Assembly: GCF_000511355.1 (NCBI RefSeq)
Contig: NC_023135.1
Coordinates: forward strand, 3,958,838-4,022,837
Direction of reading: 5' to 3'
Origin: Leisingera methylohalidivorans DSM 14336
Lineage (GTDB): Bacteria > Pseudomonadota > Alphaproteobacteria > Rhodobacterales > Rhodobacteraceae
Length of the DNA stretch: 64,000 bases
The translations under genes were made by a program, and so were the position numbers. Numbering within the stretch: the stretch's first letter is position 1; every line of letters begins with the position of its first letter. The notes beneath the pieces are model-generated. The model was not told the DNA's origin. It saw only the letters and a list, made by a program, of their open reading frames with translations, and searched no databases. Below are positions 38,024 to 47,213 of this stretch, in pieces.

Positions 38024-38734
38024 ATGAAGACCGAAATGAAGTCGAGCGCCCGTATGATGTTGACCGCCGCTGCTGCTGCGCTCATTGCAGGCGCCGGGCA
38101 CGCGGCCGGCAGCGGTGTTTCTTCAGGCGTTGAAGCGGAGATGGTCATTGCGGCCAATGACGACAGTTCTGTTGGCGCATCTGCCGGTGTCGATACGTCT
38201 CCGTCCCGCGGAAACGAAGGGGACGGCACCGTCCTTGAAGAGGTGGGCGACGCCGAGACTGTCACGGAAACCAGCGATGGTGATCCCGCTGGCGCATCCG
38301 CCGGGGTTGATCAGTCGCCGTCGCGTGACGGGGGCGAAGGCACTGAGCCGGTCGCTGGCACGAATATCAGCGAGACCGCAGAATCAACCAACTCTCCGTC
38401 GCTTCCCGCAGCCGAAGGTGAAATGAAGCTGCGCGCCATGACCGTTGGCGATCTTGTCGGCAAGAATGTGCTGAGCGCATCTGACGCTGACGTTGGTGAA
38501 ATCGACTATGTGGTCGTTCACGACAACAAGCTTTCCGGCGTGGTCGGAGTCGGCGGATTTCTTGGCTTGGGGGAACATTCGGTTGCTATTCCCCTGTCCG
38601 ATTTCGAGGTGACCAAAAACGGCCAGCTGCGGCTGACCGCGCAGTCCGAAGCACAGTTGAAAGCGATGCCGGAAATTGACGAAAGCGCAATTGAACCGGT
38701 GAAGAGCGAAGTCGTTCTCGGTGACTACATGTAA
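38024..38734 (+). CDS. Secreted PRC-barrel domain protein with a repeated N-terminal segment
   Basis: A 236-residue protein with a signal peptide (about residues 1-27, ending AGAGHA). A low-complexity acidic region holds two similar segments, VGASAGVDTSPSRGNEGDG (50-68) and AGASAGVDQSPSRDGGEG (89-106). A PRC-barrel domain covers about 139-215 (VGDLVGKNVLSASDADVGEIDYVVV, SVAIPLSDFEV). PRC-barrel envelope proteins are often stress-induced in Alphaproteobacteria. The ribosome-binding site GAGGAG is 9 bases upstream. The function is unknown. Confidence 0.85.
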   Translation: MKTEMKSSARMMLTAAAAALIAGAGHAAGSGVSSGVEAEMVIAANDDSSVGASAGVDTSPSRGNEGDGTVLEEVGDAETVTETSDGDPAGASAGVDQSPSRDGGEGTEPVAGTNISETAESTNSPSLPAAEGEMKLRAMTVGDLVGKNVLSASDADVGEIDYVVVHDNKLSGVVGVGGFLGLGEHSVAIPLSDFEVTKNGQLRLTAQSEAQLKAMPEIDESAIEPVKSEVVLGDYM

Positions 38735-38744
38735 AGAAACTGTG

Positions 38745-38769
38745 GGGGCGTCTCTTGGTGAGGCGCCCC
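38745..38769 (+). terminator. Terminator-like hairpin after the PRC-barrel gene
   Basis: GGGGCGTCTC and GAGGCGCCCC pair over 10 bp (one wobble) 10 bp after the stop. The following T-run is poor (TTCCCG), so termination efficiency is uncertain. Confidence 0.6.
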
Positions 38770-38851
38770 TTCCCGCAGCCGAGATCAGGTTCTGTGCCGC
38801 TGAAGCCGGTCGTGAACGGAGACACGTATAAGGATAAATTGGCGATCATCC

Positions 38852-38870
38852 CGGTCTTAGGTAGCAAATG
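38852..38870 (+). repeat. Left terminal inverted repeat of the IS1595-like relic
   Basis: The 19-bp CGGTCTTAGGTAGCAAATG is repeated inverted at 39828-39846 with 18 of 19 matches. Confidence 0.85.
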
Positions 38871-38887
38871 AACCAAGGCTTGATTTG

Positions 38888-39368
38888 GAAGTGAATGAGG
38901 AACCTAATCGCAGCGGAAAGCGCCGCGTCGGGGTCGTGCTTCTCAAGCGCGGCGGCCGGACAGTGACTCGACCCTTCCTGAAAGAAGTCCAAGGCGTGGA
39001 TTTCTCGTAGGGGAGGATTGCTCCCGGCTCCGTCATCCCGGCCGATGAGGCTGCCCATTGGGACCTTATGGAGGCGGACTTCGACTTACAAAGAATTATT
39101 CATTCAAAGGGATACAGTTTGAATGGAACTCATATCAATCCTGCCGAGAGCGTCTTCTAGCTGCTTACACGGATGATAGCTGCTTAGACGGATGACCGGC
39201 TGAAAAGTGGAGAAAAGGTATCCCGGCACTTATGCTGCCCATGCCGCGTGGCTTGAGGATCAACGGGCGCAAAGCAATGGCCGCCTATCAGATCGCCTGA
39301 TCGGCAGGGTGCTTGCCACGCCATTCAGCAGGGCGTGGAAGGGGTAATGGCAACGACGCGCAGCGTGA
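38888..39368 (+). pseudogene. IS1595 family (ISXO2-like) transposase remnant
   Basis: Translation gives recognisable transposase pieces in two frames. From 38888 the first frame reads KRRVGVVLLKRGGRTVTRPF, then after an in-frame TAG, GSVIPADEAAHWDLMEADFD, RIIHSKGYSLNGTHINPAES and a further stop. From 39231 another frame reads YAAHAAWLEDQRAQSNG and ends FSRAWKG, a stop, then WQRRAA, where a tyrosine codon is expected in the usual WKGYWQR ending. The DDE-type catalytic core is therefore represented only by its second half. At least four stops and one frameshift show it is dead. Confidence 0.85.
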
Positions 39369-39384
39369 GGGCGTCGCCCGCAGC

Positions 39385-39777
39385 TCAGACACAGATGCCC
39401 ACGCGTTTCCTCGCAATGCAGGCAAGTTTTTGGCGTTGGGCGTGCCGCAACGGCTGAACCACCTTGAACACCACTGAGTTGCGCAACGCGTTGTCAGAGT
39501 TGTCGTGTCCGCGTTCGGCCATGATACGCTCCGCCAACTCCCCATAAACATCGAGATGGCGGGCGCAAATTTCGGCGATTTCACCCTTCTTGAAGAACCC
39601 GTGGCTGACCAAGTAGCGGGCCCGCTGCCGTTCTGGAGCGGCGAACGCTTCCATCGTCGCATTGAAATGGGCAAGATTATGCTTGGCTTGTGCGATCTGC
39701 GCCTCATGCGCCTTGCTCCGGGCAAGTTTCTCGGTGCGTTTCTGTGTCAGCGTTTGGATGATCAACGATTCCGTCAT
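39385..39777 (-). CDS. Coiled-coil passenger protein of the IS relic, function unknown
   Basis: A 130-residue intact reading frame inside the inverted repeats, antisense to the transposase remnant. Residues 1-45 (MTESLIIQTLTQKRTEKLAR..., rich in A/Q/K) look like a coiled coil. The C-terminal part (FFKKGEIAEICARHLDVYGELAERI, then NSVVFKVVQPLRHAQRQKL) looks like a small helical, possibly DNA-binding module. Similar short proteins with a TESLIIQTLT-like start are, to my knowledge, common hypothetical proteins in Alphaproteobacteria. I do not know a function. Confidence 0.7.
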   Translation of the reverse strand: MTESLIIQTLTQKRTEKLARSKAHEAQIAQAKHNLAHFNATMEAFAAPERQRARYLVSHGFFKKGEIAEICARHLDVYGELAERIMAERGHDNSDNALRNSVVFKVVQPLRHAQRQKLACIARKRVGICV

Positions 39778-39827
39778 GCCGATATTGGAACCGGCACGAA
39801 GCCGTCAATCCAGTCGGTAGTTTGGAG

Positions 39828-39846
39828 CATTTGCTATCTAAGACCG
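39828..39846 (-). repeat. Right terminal inverted repeat of the IS1595-like relic
   Basis: CATTTGCTATCTAAGACCG is the reverse complement, with one mismatch, of the repeat at 38852-38870. Confidence 0.85.
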
Positions 39847-40003
39847 CATCACCCGAGCGCGGGTGCTTTTAAATTAGCTTGCATTGTCTGAGTAAATGCT
39901 TTGCGGAATCATCCCAGTGCAGCCTACACCTAAGATACCGGCCAGGACGGCCAGGTACCAGATTTTCAAACGCGTGTGGTGGATAGTGGAGCACGCGGGG
40001 TGG

Positions 40004-40039
40004 AAGGGAAGGTCCTGATTGTCCTCAGGTCCTTCCCTT
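40004..40039 (+). terminator. Long hairpin with plus-strand T-run, 8 bp from the DUF1761 gene end
   Basis: AAGGGAAGGTCCTGA (40004-40018) pairs with TCAGGTCCTTCCCTT (40025-40039) except for one mismatch, followed by a T-run on the plus strand. No plus-strand gene now precedes it, so it may belong to DNA lost near the IS relic, or act as a 3'-end stem for the minus-strand DUF1761 transcript. The 157 bp between 39847 and 40003 show nothing else. Confidence 0.6.
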
Positions 40040-40046
40040 TTTCAAT

Positions 40047-40442
40047 TCAGAACAGGCTCAGCACCAGGCCAGAAACTGCGCAAGCCAGTGTCGCATAGCC
40101 GCCATCAATCAGCGTCAGCTTCATTGGCCGCATTCCATACATGTTGTTCAACGCAATCCAAGGGCTGATGAAAAACAAGCCGATGCCGGCGCCGCCAACC
40201 AGGCCCGCGCCAAGGGTCTCAACGCCGGACAGAGTGAAAACATGGCGCATCATGCCAACAACGATCAGTTGCAGCACAAAAGCCAACGCAAAGATCGCCG
40301 GGCTTTGACCGCCTTTCGGCTTACCGTCTTTATTACATTCGACACCGGCAGCTTCAGTCCACGGTTTGGCGAGGGCGCTGTAATACCCGGCCCCCAGCGC
40401 AAAAGCCGCCGCAGCCGCCACGACCACACTCAGAAATTCCAT
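40047..40442 (-). CDS. DUF1761 membrane protein
   Basis: A 131-residue protein with four hydrophobic helices (residues 3-23, about 48-70, 80-100, 112-130) and the DUF1761 start FLSVVVAAAAAFALGAGYYSALAKPW. Its function is unknown. The ATG at 40442 has AGGAG six bases upstream; a longer in-frame reading would overlap the EVE gene. It is 47 bp downstream of that gene. Confidence 0.85.
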   Translation of the reverse strand: MEFLSVVVAAAAAFALGAGYYSALAKPWTEAAGVECNKDGKPKGGQSPAIFALAFVLQLIVVGMMRHVFTLSGVETLGAGLVGGAGIGLFFISPWIALNNMYGMRPMKLTLIDGGYATLACAVSGLVLSLF

Positions 40443-40489
40443 GCTGCTCTCCTCACTGCTTACAGCTGCTAAGGGAGCAGAATGGCAGC

Positions 40490-40912
40490 TCAGCCGGGAT
40501 CTGTCTGCCCCAGCGCGCAGATGGCGGTCCACTCCAGTTCGCTCACCGGCTGCACCGAGAGGCGGGAATTCCTGACCAGCACCATCTCCTCCAGCTGCGG
40601 GTCCGCTTTGATCTGGTCCAGACTGACGGGGGTCACGAAGCTGCGCACCGCCTTGATGTCGACGCATTCCCAGCGGTCGTCCTCGCTGGTGCTGTCCGGA
40701 TGCGCCTCGGCGCAGACCTCGACGATGCCGACCACCGATTTTTCCTTCTGCGAATGATAGAAGAAGCCGCGGTCGCCGATCTTCATGTCGCGCATGAAGT
40801 TGCGCGCCTGGTAATTGCGCACGCCGTCCCATTCCTCGCCTGCTTCGCCCTTGGCCTGCTGGTCGTCCCAGCTCCAAGTCGAGGGTTCGGATTTGAACAG
40901 CCAGTAACGCAT
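40490..40912 (-). CDS. EVE domain protein
   Basis: A 140-residue PUA-like EVE domain protein. It has the N-terminal YWLFKSEPSTWSWDD, WDGVRNYQARNFMRDMKIGD and FFYHSQKEKSVVGIVEV segments that build the aromatic-lined pocket for modified bases. EVE proteins are thought to recognise modified nucleic acid. The start at 40912 overlaps the YciI-like gene stop by one base (TGATG). Confidence 0.9.
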   Translation of the reverse strand: MRYWLFKSEPSTWSWDDQQAKGEAGEEWDGVRNYQARNFMRDMKIGDRGFFYHSQKEKSVVGIVEVCAEAHPDSTSEDDRWECVDIKAVRSFVTPVSLDQIKADPQLEEMVLVRNSRLSVQPVSELEWTAICALGQTDPG

Positions 40913-41184
40913 CAGCCGATGACCTTCTTCCAAGTGATCAATTCGACAGCTTCAAACAGGCCCGCCTTGTTGTAGGGATCATTTTCTGCCCAGGCTTCGC
41001 CGGCTGCCATGTCTTCGACGTCCAGGATAACCAGGGAACCGGCCATATTGCCATCCTGATCCAGCAGCGGACCCGCCTGTGCCACGGCGCCGGTGTCGTT
41101 GATATAAGCCAAATGCGCGTCCCGGTTATCGAGGCGGGTTTGCAGGTGATCTGGTTTGTCGCGGGCGATTAATGCGATGAGCAT
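40912..41184 (-). CDS. YciI-like protein
   Basis: A 90-residue ferredoxin-like-fold YciI family protein (LIALIARDKPDHLQTRLDNRDAHLAYI, then GSLVILDVEDMAAGEAWAENDPYNKAGLF). The catalytic-type His-Asp pair of the family is represented by RDAHLAY and ENDPY. Function is generally unknown. It sits one base after gpsA, and gpsA-yciI-EVE is a common Rhodobacterales order. Confidence 0.9.
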   Translation of the reverse strand: MLIALIARDKPDHLQTRLDNRDAHLAYINDTGAVAQAGPLLDQDGNMAGSLVILDVEDMAAGEAWAENDPYNKAGLFEAVELITWKKVIG

Positions 41185-41185
41185 T

Positions 41186-42148
41186 TTATTCCTCTTTTAA
41201 CGGCCTTTTAAGCAAATGTGCCGCCGCTTCGCCAATCGTCAAGCGCTGATCGAGCAAATTGGTTACCGTGATTGTGACCGGCATGTCCAAATTCATCCTT
41301 CGGGACTGTTCTGCGACGGCCCGCGCTGTGGCCGCGCCTTCCACCGTGATGCTGGAATCAAACTCTTCCCCCCGACCGATGGAAAGCCCAAGACGGTAGT
41401 TGCGGGATAGGTCGGAACTGCAGGTCAGCGCCAGATCACCAAAGCCGGACAGCCCGGCCAACGTCTCTGCTTTTGCACCGCAGGCCAGCGCCATCCGCTG
41501 CATTTCGGCATAGCCTCGGGTCATCAGTGCCGCGCGGGCACTGTCACCCAGTCCGGCGCCGATCACCGCGCCGCAGGCGATCGCCATCACGTTCTTCAAA
41601 GCGCCGCCAATCTCGGCTCCGATGGTGTCCGTGGTGCGGTAAAGGCGCAGGTTGGCTGTCGTTAGTTGTTCCTGAAGCTCCTTGCCCCGATCCGCCTCGC
41701 CGCAGGCCAAGGTCAGGGCGGTCGGCAGGCCGCGGGCTATGTCCGCAGCAAAGCTCGGTCCTGTCAGCAATGCCGCAGCGGCTTGGGGGAGGACCTCCTG
41801 AATGACGGCAATGGGTCCTAGGCCGGTGTCCAGTTCGATGCCCTTGCAGCAGGCAACAAGCGTCTTTCCGGCCAAGTGATCCTTATGCTCTTGCAGCGCG
41901 CGACGCAGCGTTTGCATGGGAACAGCCAACAGCAGCACGCGGGAATCGCAGGCTTCGGCAATATCCGCAGTGACGGAGAGGTTGTCCGGCAGCGCCACAC
42001 CAGGCAGGCGGGTCCCGTTGCGGCGGCTGTCCTGCATCGCCTGAGCCTTTACGGCATTGCGTGCCCACAGGGTCACCGGTCCGTTGCCTGCCAGGGAAAT
42101 GGCCAAAGCGGTGCCAAAGGCGCCGGATCCCAACACCGAAATGCTCAT
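41186..42148 (-). CDS. gpsA: Glycerol-3-phosphate dehydrogenase [NAD(P)+]
   Basis: GpsA reduces dihydroxyacetone phosphate to sn-glycerol 3-phosphate for phospholipid synthesis. The 320-residue protein has the Rossmann motif [12 protein letters not shown] (5-16), the AVPMQTLR segment, CKGIE, and the catalytic lysine in [13 protein letters not shown] near 190. Its start overlaps the tsaD stop by 4 bp. Confidence 0.96.
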   Translation of the reverse strand: MSISVLGSGAFGTALAISLAGNGPVTLWARNAVKAQAMQDSRRNGTRLPGVALPDNLSVTADIAEACDSRVLLLAVPMQTLRRALQEHKDHLAGKTLVACCKGIELDTGLGPIAVIQEVLPQAAAALLTGPSFAADIARGLPTALTLACGEADRGKELQEQLTTANLRLYRTTDTIGAEIGGALKNVMAIACGAVIGAGLGDSARAALMTRGYAEMQRMALACGAKAETLAGLSGFGDLALTCSSDLSRNYRLGLSIGRGEEFDSSITVEGAATARAVAEQSRRMNLDMPVTITVTNLLDQRLTIGEAAAHLLKRPLKEE

Positions 42149-43242
42149 GCTTTAGCCCCCTTGCGGCCCGATCCGATCAACGCAGGGCTGCTTTGATCCA
42201 GCGGCCAGCGGGGGCGGGCGGTCAGGTCAAGTTCATCGCGCGCGCCTGACTTGAAACGCTCCAGACCGGCATAGGCGATCATCGCCGCATTATCTGTGCA
42301 GAGCCGCAACGGAGGGGCAGTGAAAGCCGCTCCAGCCTCGGCACAAACAATCTCTAACGCGGTGCGAATAGCAGTATTTGCCGCCACCCCGCCGGCGACA
42401 GCCACAGTTGGCCGGGCTGGCTGCTCCTCCAAATACAAGCGGATTGCCCGGCGGGTTTTCTCGGCCAGCGTATCAACCACGGCGGCCTGGAACCCGGCAC
42501 AGAGATCGGCGCGGTCCTGGCGGGTGAGGCCGCCTTTTTCTGCCGCGATCTGATCCCGCATCCGCATCAGTGCGGTCTTCAGGCCGGAGAATGACAGGTT
42601 GCAATCCGGCCGGTCCAGCAGCGGCCGCGGAAAGCGGAACCGCTCGGGATCGCCGCTTTCAGCCTCCGCCTGCACCGCGGGTCCGCCTGGTTGCGGAAGG
42701 CCCAGAAGGCGGGCGGTTTTGTCAAACGCTTCGCCCGGAGCGTCGTCGATGGTACCACCGAGGCGGGTGAAATCCTCAGGTCCGCGCACCAGCAAGTATT
42801 GGCAGTGACCGCCAGAGACCAGCAGCATCAGGTAAGGGTAGGCGGTCCCGTCGGTCAGCCGCGGCGTAAGCGCGTGGCCGGCCAGGTGGTTCACGCCCAC
42901 GAGCGGCAGGCCGGTGGCGGCGGCAATCCCCTTGGCGCACATGACGCCTGACATCACCCCGCCGATCAGCCCGGGACCTGCGGTGACCGCAACTGCATCC
43001 ATGTCTTTCAAGGCCAGCCCAGAATCAGCCAGCGCATCACGCACGCAAATATCCAGTTTCTCGGCATGGGCGCGGGCGGCGATCTCAGGCACCACGCCGC
43101 CAAAGGCGCTGTGCAGCTCGGTCTGGCCGAACACGACTGATGACAGAATTTCAGGCCGCGCGCCCTCCGGTTGCCGAACCACGGCGGCGGCGGTGTCGTC
43201 ACAGCTGCTCTCCAGGCCTAGAATGGTCAGAGTCTTTGTCAT
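42145..43242 (-). CDS. tsaD: tRNA N6-adenosine threonylcarbamoyltransferase TsaD
   Basis: TsaD transfers threonylcarbamoyl to A37 of tRNAs reading ANN codons. From ATG 43242 the protein is 365 residues ([18 protein letters not shown]). It has the metal-binding [10 protein letters not shown] (HxxxH, about 109-118), the ASKHA-fold [11 protein letters not shown] and [10 protein letters not shown]. It diverges from hemD over 74 bp. Confidence 0.96.
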   Translation of the reverse strand: MTKTLTILGLESSCDDTAAAVVRQPEGARPEILSSVVFGQTELHSAFGGVVPEIAARAHAEKLDICVRDALADSGLALKDMDAVAVTAGPGLIGGVMSGVMCAKGIAAATGLPLVGVNHLAGHALTPRLTDGTAYPYLMLLVSGGHCQYLLVRGPEDFTRLGGTIDDAPGEAFDKTARLLGLPQPGGPAVQAEAESGDPERFRFPRPLLDRPDCNLSFSGLKTALMRMRDQIAAEKGGLTRQDRADLCAGFQAAVVDTLAEKTRRAIRLYLEEQPARPTVAVAGGVAANTAIRTALEIVCAEAGAAFTAPPLRLCTDNAAMIAYAGLERFKSGARDELDLTARPRWPLDQSSPALIGSGRKGAKA

Positions 43243-43316
43243 GGCCTTACCGTTGCATCGCGTTGCCGCCGGGGCTACCACCTAAGCGGCTTGCAAACAA
43301 TCCCGGGAGCCCCTTG

Positions 43317-44042
43317 ATGGTGCCTTTGCTGATGACTCGCCCGCTGGCAGCGGCAGAGCGGTTTGTGGCCGGACTGCCTCAAGGGGCACGTGCTGGGCTG
43401 CAAGTGATCTATGCACCGCTGATGCAGATCCGGCCGATACAGGCAATGGTCAGCCTGGACGGCGTGAAAGGCGTGATATTCACTTCGGCCAACGGGGTGG
43501 AAGCCGCTTCACGTGAAACTGCAGTCCGCCTGCCGGCTTTTTGTGTCGGCGAGCGCACCGCCGTGGCTGCGGTGAACGCCGGCTGGCAGGTGCTCAGCCT
43601 TGGGCAATGCGCGGATGAATTGGTCGGGAGGCTGCTGCAAAAGCCGCCGAAAGCACCGCTGTTGCATCTTCGGGGCGCCCATGCCCGGGGCGGGATTGCG
43701 CAACGGCTTACCGATGGCGGTATCCCCTGCAGTGCGCAAATTGTGTACGATCAGGTTCTTCTACCGTTGTCAGAGGAGGCGCAAGCTGTGCTTTCTGCGC
43801 AAATGGATGTGATCGTGCCGCTTTTCTCACCCAGAACAGCGTGTCATTTTGCCAGTCTGTGCAGGGATGCTGCGTATTTGCATCTGATTGCGCTGAGCGG
43901 GGATGTTGCTGAGCCTTTGAAAAGCTTGAATTGCAAGGTGTTGCGCGTAAGTAAGGAGCCAAGTGCCGGAGCCATGGCGGAGGCGGTTCTTGATGCCGCA
44001 GCACAGCTGTCGCGGCTTGAGGGCAAGGGGCGCGCAGAGTAG
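43317..44042 (+). CDS. hemD: Uroporphyrinogen-III synthase
   Basis: HemD cyclises hydroxymethylbilane with inversion of ring D to uroporphyrinogen III. The 241-residue protein starts at ATG 43317 (MVPLLMTRPLAAAERF) behind GGGAG. It shows the weakly conserved family pattern: IFTSANGVEAASRE (about 58-71), VGERTAVAAVNAGW, LLHLRGAHARGGIAQRL and IVPLFSPRTACHF. It is followed by mic60 and hemY, the usual alphaproteobacterial heme-gene context. Confidence 0.93.
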   Translation: MVPLLMTRPLAAAERFVAGLPQGARAGLQVIYAPLMQIRPIQAMVSLDGVKGVIFTSANGVEAASRETAVRLPAFCVGERTAVAAVNAGWQVLSLGQCADELVGRLLQKPPKAPLLHLRGAHARGGIAQRLTDGGIPCSAQIVYDQVLLPLSEEAQAVLSAQMDVIVPLFSPRTACHFASLCRDAAYLHLIALSGDVAEPLKSLNCKVLRVSKEPSAGAMAEAVLDAAAQLSRLEGKGRAE

Positions 44043-44093
44043 GGTCCGGCGTGTTCGCAGAAATGCATTTTAGGAATCGAGGGGGTGGCCGGC

Positions 44094-45413
<1,320 letters not shown>

Positions 45414-45423
45414 GGAAGCCGCC

Positions 45424-46893
45424 ATGCTCTGGTCGTTGTTGAAGATCCTCGTTTTCGTCGCGATTGTCGCGCTTCTGGCATTTGGCGCGGATCTGCTAAT
45501 GGACACTGGCGGCGGGGTGCAGATCACCGTTGCCGGCACTGAATATACTCTGGGTGCGCTGCAGTCGGTCATTGCGCTGGGTGTGCTGGTCTTTGGTGTC
45601 TGGCTGTTCCTCAAGCTGCTGTCGCTGCTGGTTGCCACGCTGCACTTCTTGAACGGCGATGAGACCGCCTTGTCGCGGTACTGGGACAAGGGGCGCGAGC
45701 GCAAAGGTTATCAAGCGCTGGCCGATGGTCTGATGGCGCTGGCCTCCGGCGAGGGGCGTTTGGCCCTGGCCAAGGCGGCGCGGGCCGAGAAATACCTGCA
45801 AAAGCCGGACCTGACCGATCTGCTGGTGGCACAGGCTGCAGAGATGAGCGGCGACACCCGCAAGGCAGCTGAAGCCTACAAGCGGCTGCTGTCGAACCAG
45901 CCCACTCGTTTTGTCGGTGTGCGTGGAATCATGAAGCAGAAACTGTCCGAAGGCGATACAGAGACAGCCCTACAGCTGGCCGAGAAAGCGCTGTCTCTGC
46001 GTCCCAAACATGAAGAAGTGCAGGACACTTTGTTGCGCCTGCAGGCGCAGGCCGAGGATTGGGCTGGTGCCCGAAAGACACTCTCCACAAAGCTCAAGAC
46101 TGGCACCCTGCCGCGCGATGTCTTCAAGCGCCGCGATGCGGTGCTGGCGCTTTCGGCTTCCAAGGGAGTCTTGGATGAAGGCGCAACGGTTGAGCAGCAG
46201 GAACAGGCAATCGAGGCCAACCGGTTGTCGCCTGACCTTGTGCCGGCCGCGGCTATGGCCGCCCGTGCCTATATCTCCAAGGGCAAAAAACGCCCCGCAG
46301 CCCGGCTGCTGAGGAAGACCTGGGAGAGCCAGCCGCATCCGGATCTGGCCCATGCTTTTGCCGAAATTGAGCCGGAGGAAAGCGCCGCGGAGCGCGTCAA
46401 GCGCTTTGAGCAGTTGGCCCGCCTCAAACCGCAGGATGACGAGACCCGGCTGGTGATGGCTGAGCTTAACATCGTCGCCGAAGACTTCCCTGAAGCCCGC
46501 CGGTGGCTGAATGACCTTGCCGTCCGCGCGCCCGACGCCCGCGGATTGACGCTGATGGCTGCAATCGAGCGCGGCGAAGGTGCCAGTGACAAGATTGTTC
46601 AGGGCTGGCTGGCCAAGGCTTTGACTGCCCCGCGCGGGCCGCAGTGGGGCTGCGACAGCTGCAATCACATCCACGCGGAATGGGCACCGGTTTGCGAGCA
46701 TTGCGCCAGTTTTGACACTCTGTCCTGGAAACGGCCGGAAACTCCGGAAGTGGCCAGTCTTGCAGCAGCACATATGTTGCCGCTGATTACTGGTGCGCTG
46801 GAAGATAAGGCATCAGAAACGGTGGAAGAGGCTGAGATTCTGGAGCCTGATCAGGAGCAGGCTCCACAGAACCCGGTCAAAGAGACGAGCTGA
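45424..46893 (+). CDS. hemY: HemY N-terminal domain protein (heme-operon TPR membrane protein)
   Basis: A 489-residue membrane protein of the proteobacterial heme-operon HemY family (not the protoporphyrinogen oxidase of the same name). Two N-terminal helices (residues 3-24 and 43-66) are followed by TPR-like helical repeats (about 90-400). A zinc-ribbon-like C-terminus has CDSC and CEHC near 418-441. The ATG at 45424 is 10 bp after the mic60 stop. Its role is thought to be heme-pathway organisation; the exact function is unknown. Confidence 0.88.
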   Translation: MLWSLLKILVFVAIVALLAFGADLLMDTGGGVQITVAGTEYTLGALQSVIALGVLVFGVWLFLKLLSLLVATLHFLNGDETALSRYWDKGRERKGYQALADGLMALASGEGRLALAKAARAEKYLQKPDLTDLLVAQAAEMSGDTRKAAEAYKRLLSNQPTRFVGVRGIMKQKLSEGDTETALQLAEKALSLRPKHEEVQDTLLRLQAQAEDWAGARKTLSTKLKTGTLPRDVFKRRDAVLALSASKGVLDEGATVEQQEQAIEANRLSPDLVPAAAMAARAYISKGKKRPAARLLRKTWESQPHPDLAHAFAEIEPEESAAERVKRFEQLARLKPQDDETRLVMAELNIVAEDFPEARRWLNDLAVRAPDARGLTLMAAIERGEGASDKIVQGWLAKALTAPRGPQWGCDSCNHIHAEWAPVCEHCASFDTLSWKRPETPEVASLAAAHMLPLITGALEDKASETVEEAEILEPDQEQAPQNPVKETS

Positions 46894-46908
46894 CGCTGGT
46901 TTGATAAC

Positions 46909-46937
46909 ACAGAGCGGCAGTACTCTTGCCGCTCTGT
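46909..46937 (+). terminator. Hairpin after hemY
   Basis: ACAGAGCGGCA and TGCCGCTCTGT form an 11-bp perfect stem with a 7-nt loop 15 bp past the stop codon. It lacks a U-tract, so it may be a transcript-end stabiliser rather than a full intrinsic terminator. Confidence 0.65.
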
Positions 46938-47022
46938 CCGCGCTCTGAGGAAAAGGGCAAACAGTTTGCGGGAGCCGGTAGATACCGATCCAGAACAGAA
47001 GCGCGCAAGAATATCAGGGATA

Positions 47023-47110
47023 TGGTGCCCAGGAGAGGACTCGAACCTCCACGTCCTTACGAACACTAGCACCTGAAGCTAGCGCGTCTACCAATTCCGC
47101 CACCTGGGCA
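47023..47110 (-). tRNA. tRNA-Leu (anticodon CAG)
   Basis: On the minus strand the sequence folds as a class II tRNA. The acceptor stem TGCCCAG pairs with CTGGGCA before an encoded CCA (47023-47025), the D-loop is GGAATTGGTAGAC, the anticodon arm CTAGCTTCAGGTGCTAG has anticodon CAG (plus-strand 47073-47075), there is a variable arm, and the T-loop is GGTTCGAGTCC. The long variable arm and discriminator A fit leucine; it decodes CUG. Confidence 0.96.
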
Positions 47111-47213
47111 GGTGTCGTGAGACCGGCGTATAAGATGGTTCGTTAGAGGCGTCAAACGGAAAACCATCTAAATTCCAGCTTGGGCCTGAATGCCGGTCCC
47201 GTTCACCTCAACG

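Larger units (their letters stand above)
38852..39846. mobile_element. Decayed IS1595/ISXO2-like element with a passenger gene
   Basis: A 995-bp unit bounded by near-perfect 19-bp inverted repeats: CGGTCTTAGGTAGCAAATG at 38852-38870, and its complement with one mismatch at 39828-39846. Inside are the C-terminal half of an ISXO2-type transposase (plus strand, with stops and a frameshift) and an intact 130-codon minus-strand gene. The flanking 8-mers GATCATCC (38844-38851) and CATCACCC (39847-39854) agree at 6 of 8 bases, compatible with an old 8-bp target duplication typical of IS1595. The transposase N-terminal half is deleted, so the unit is non-autonomous. Confidence 0.82.
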
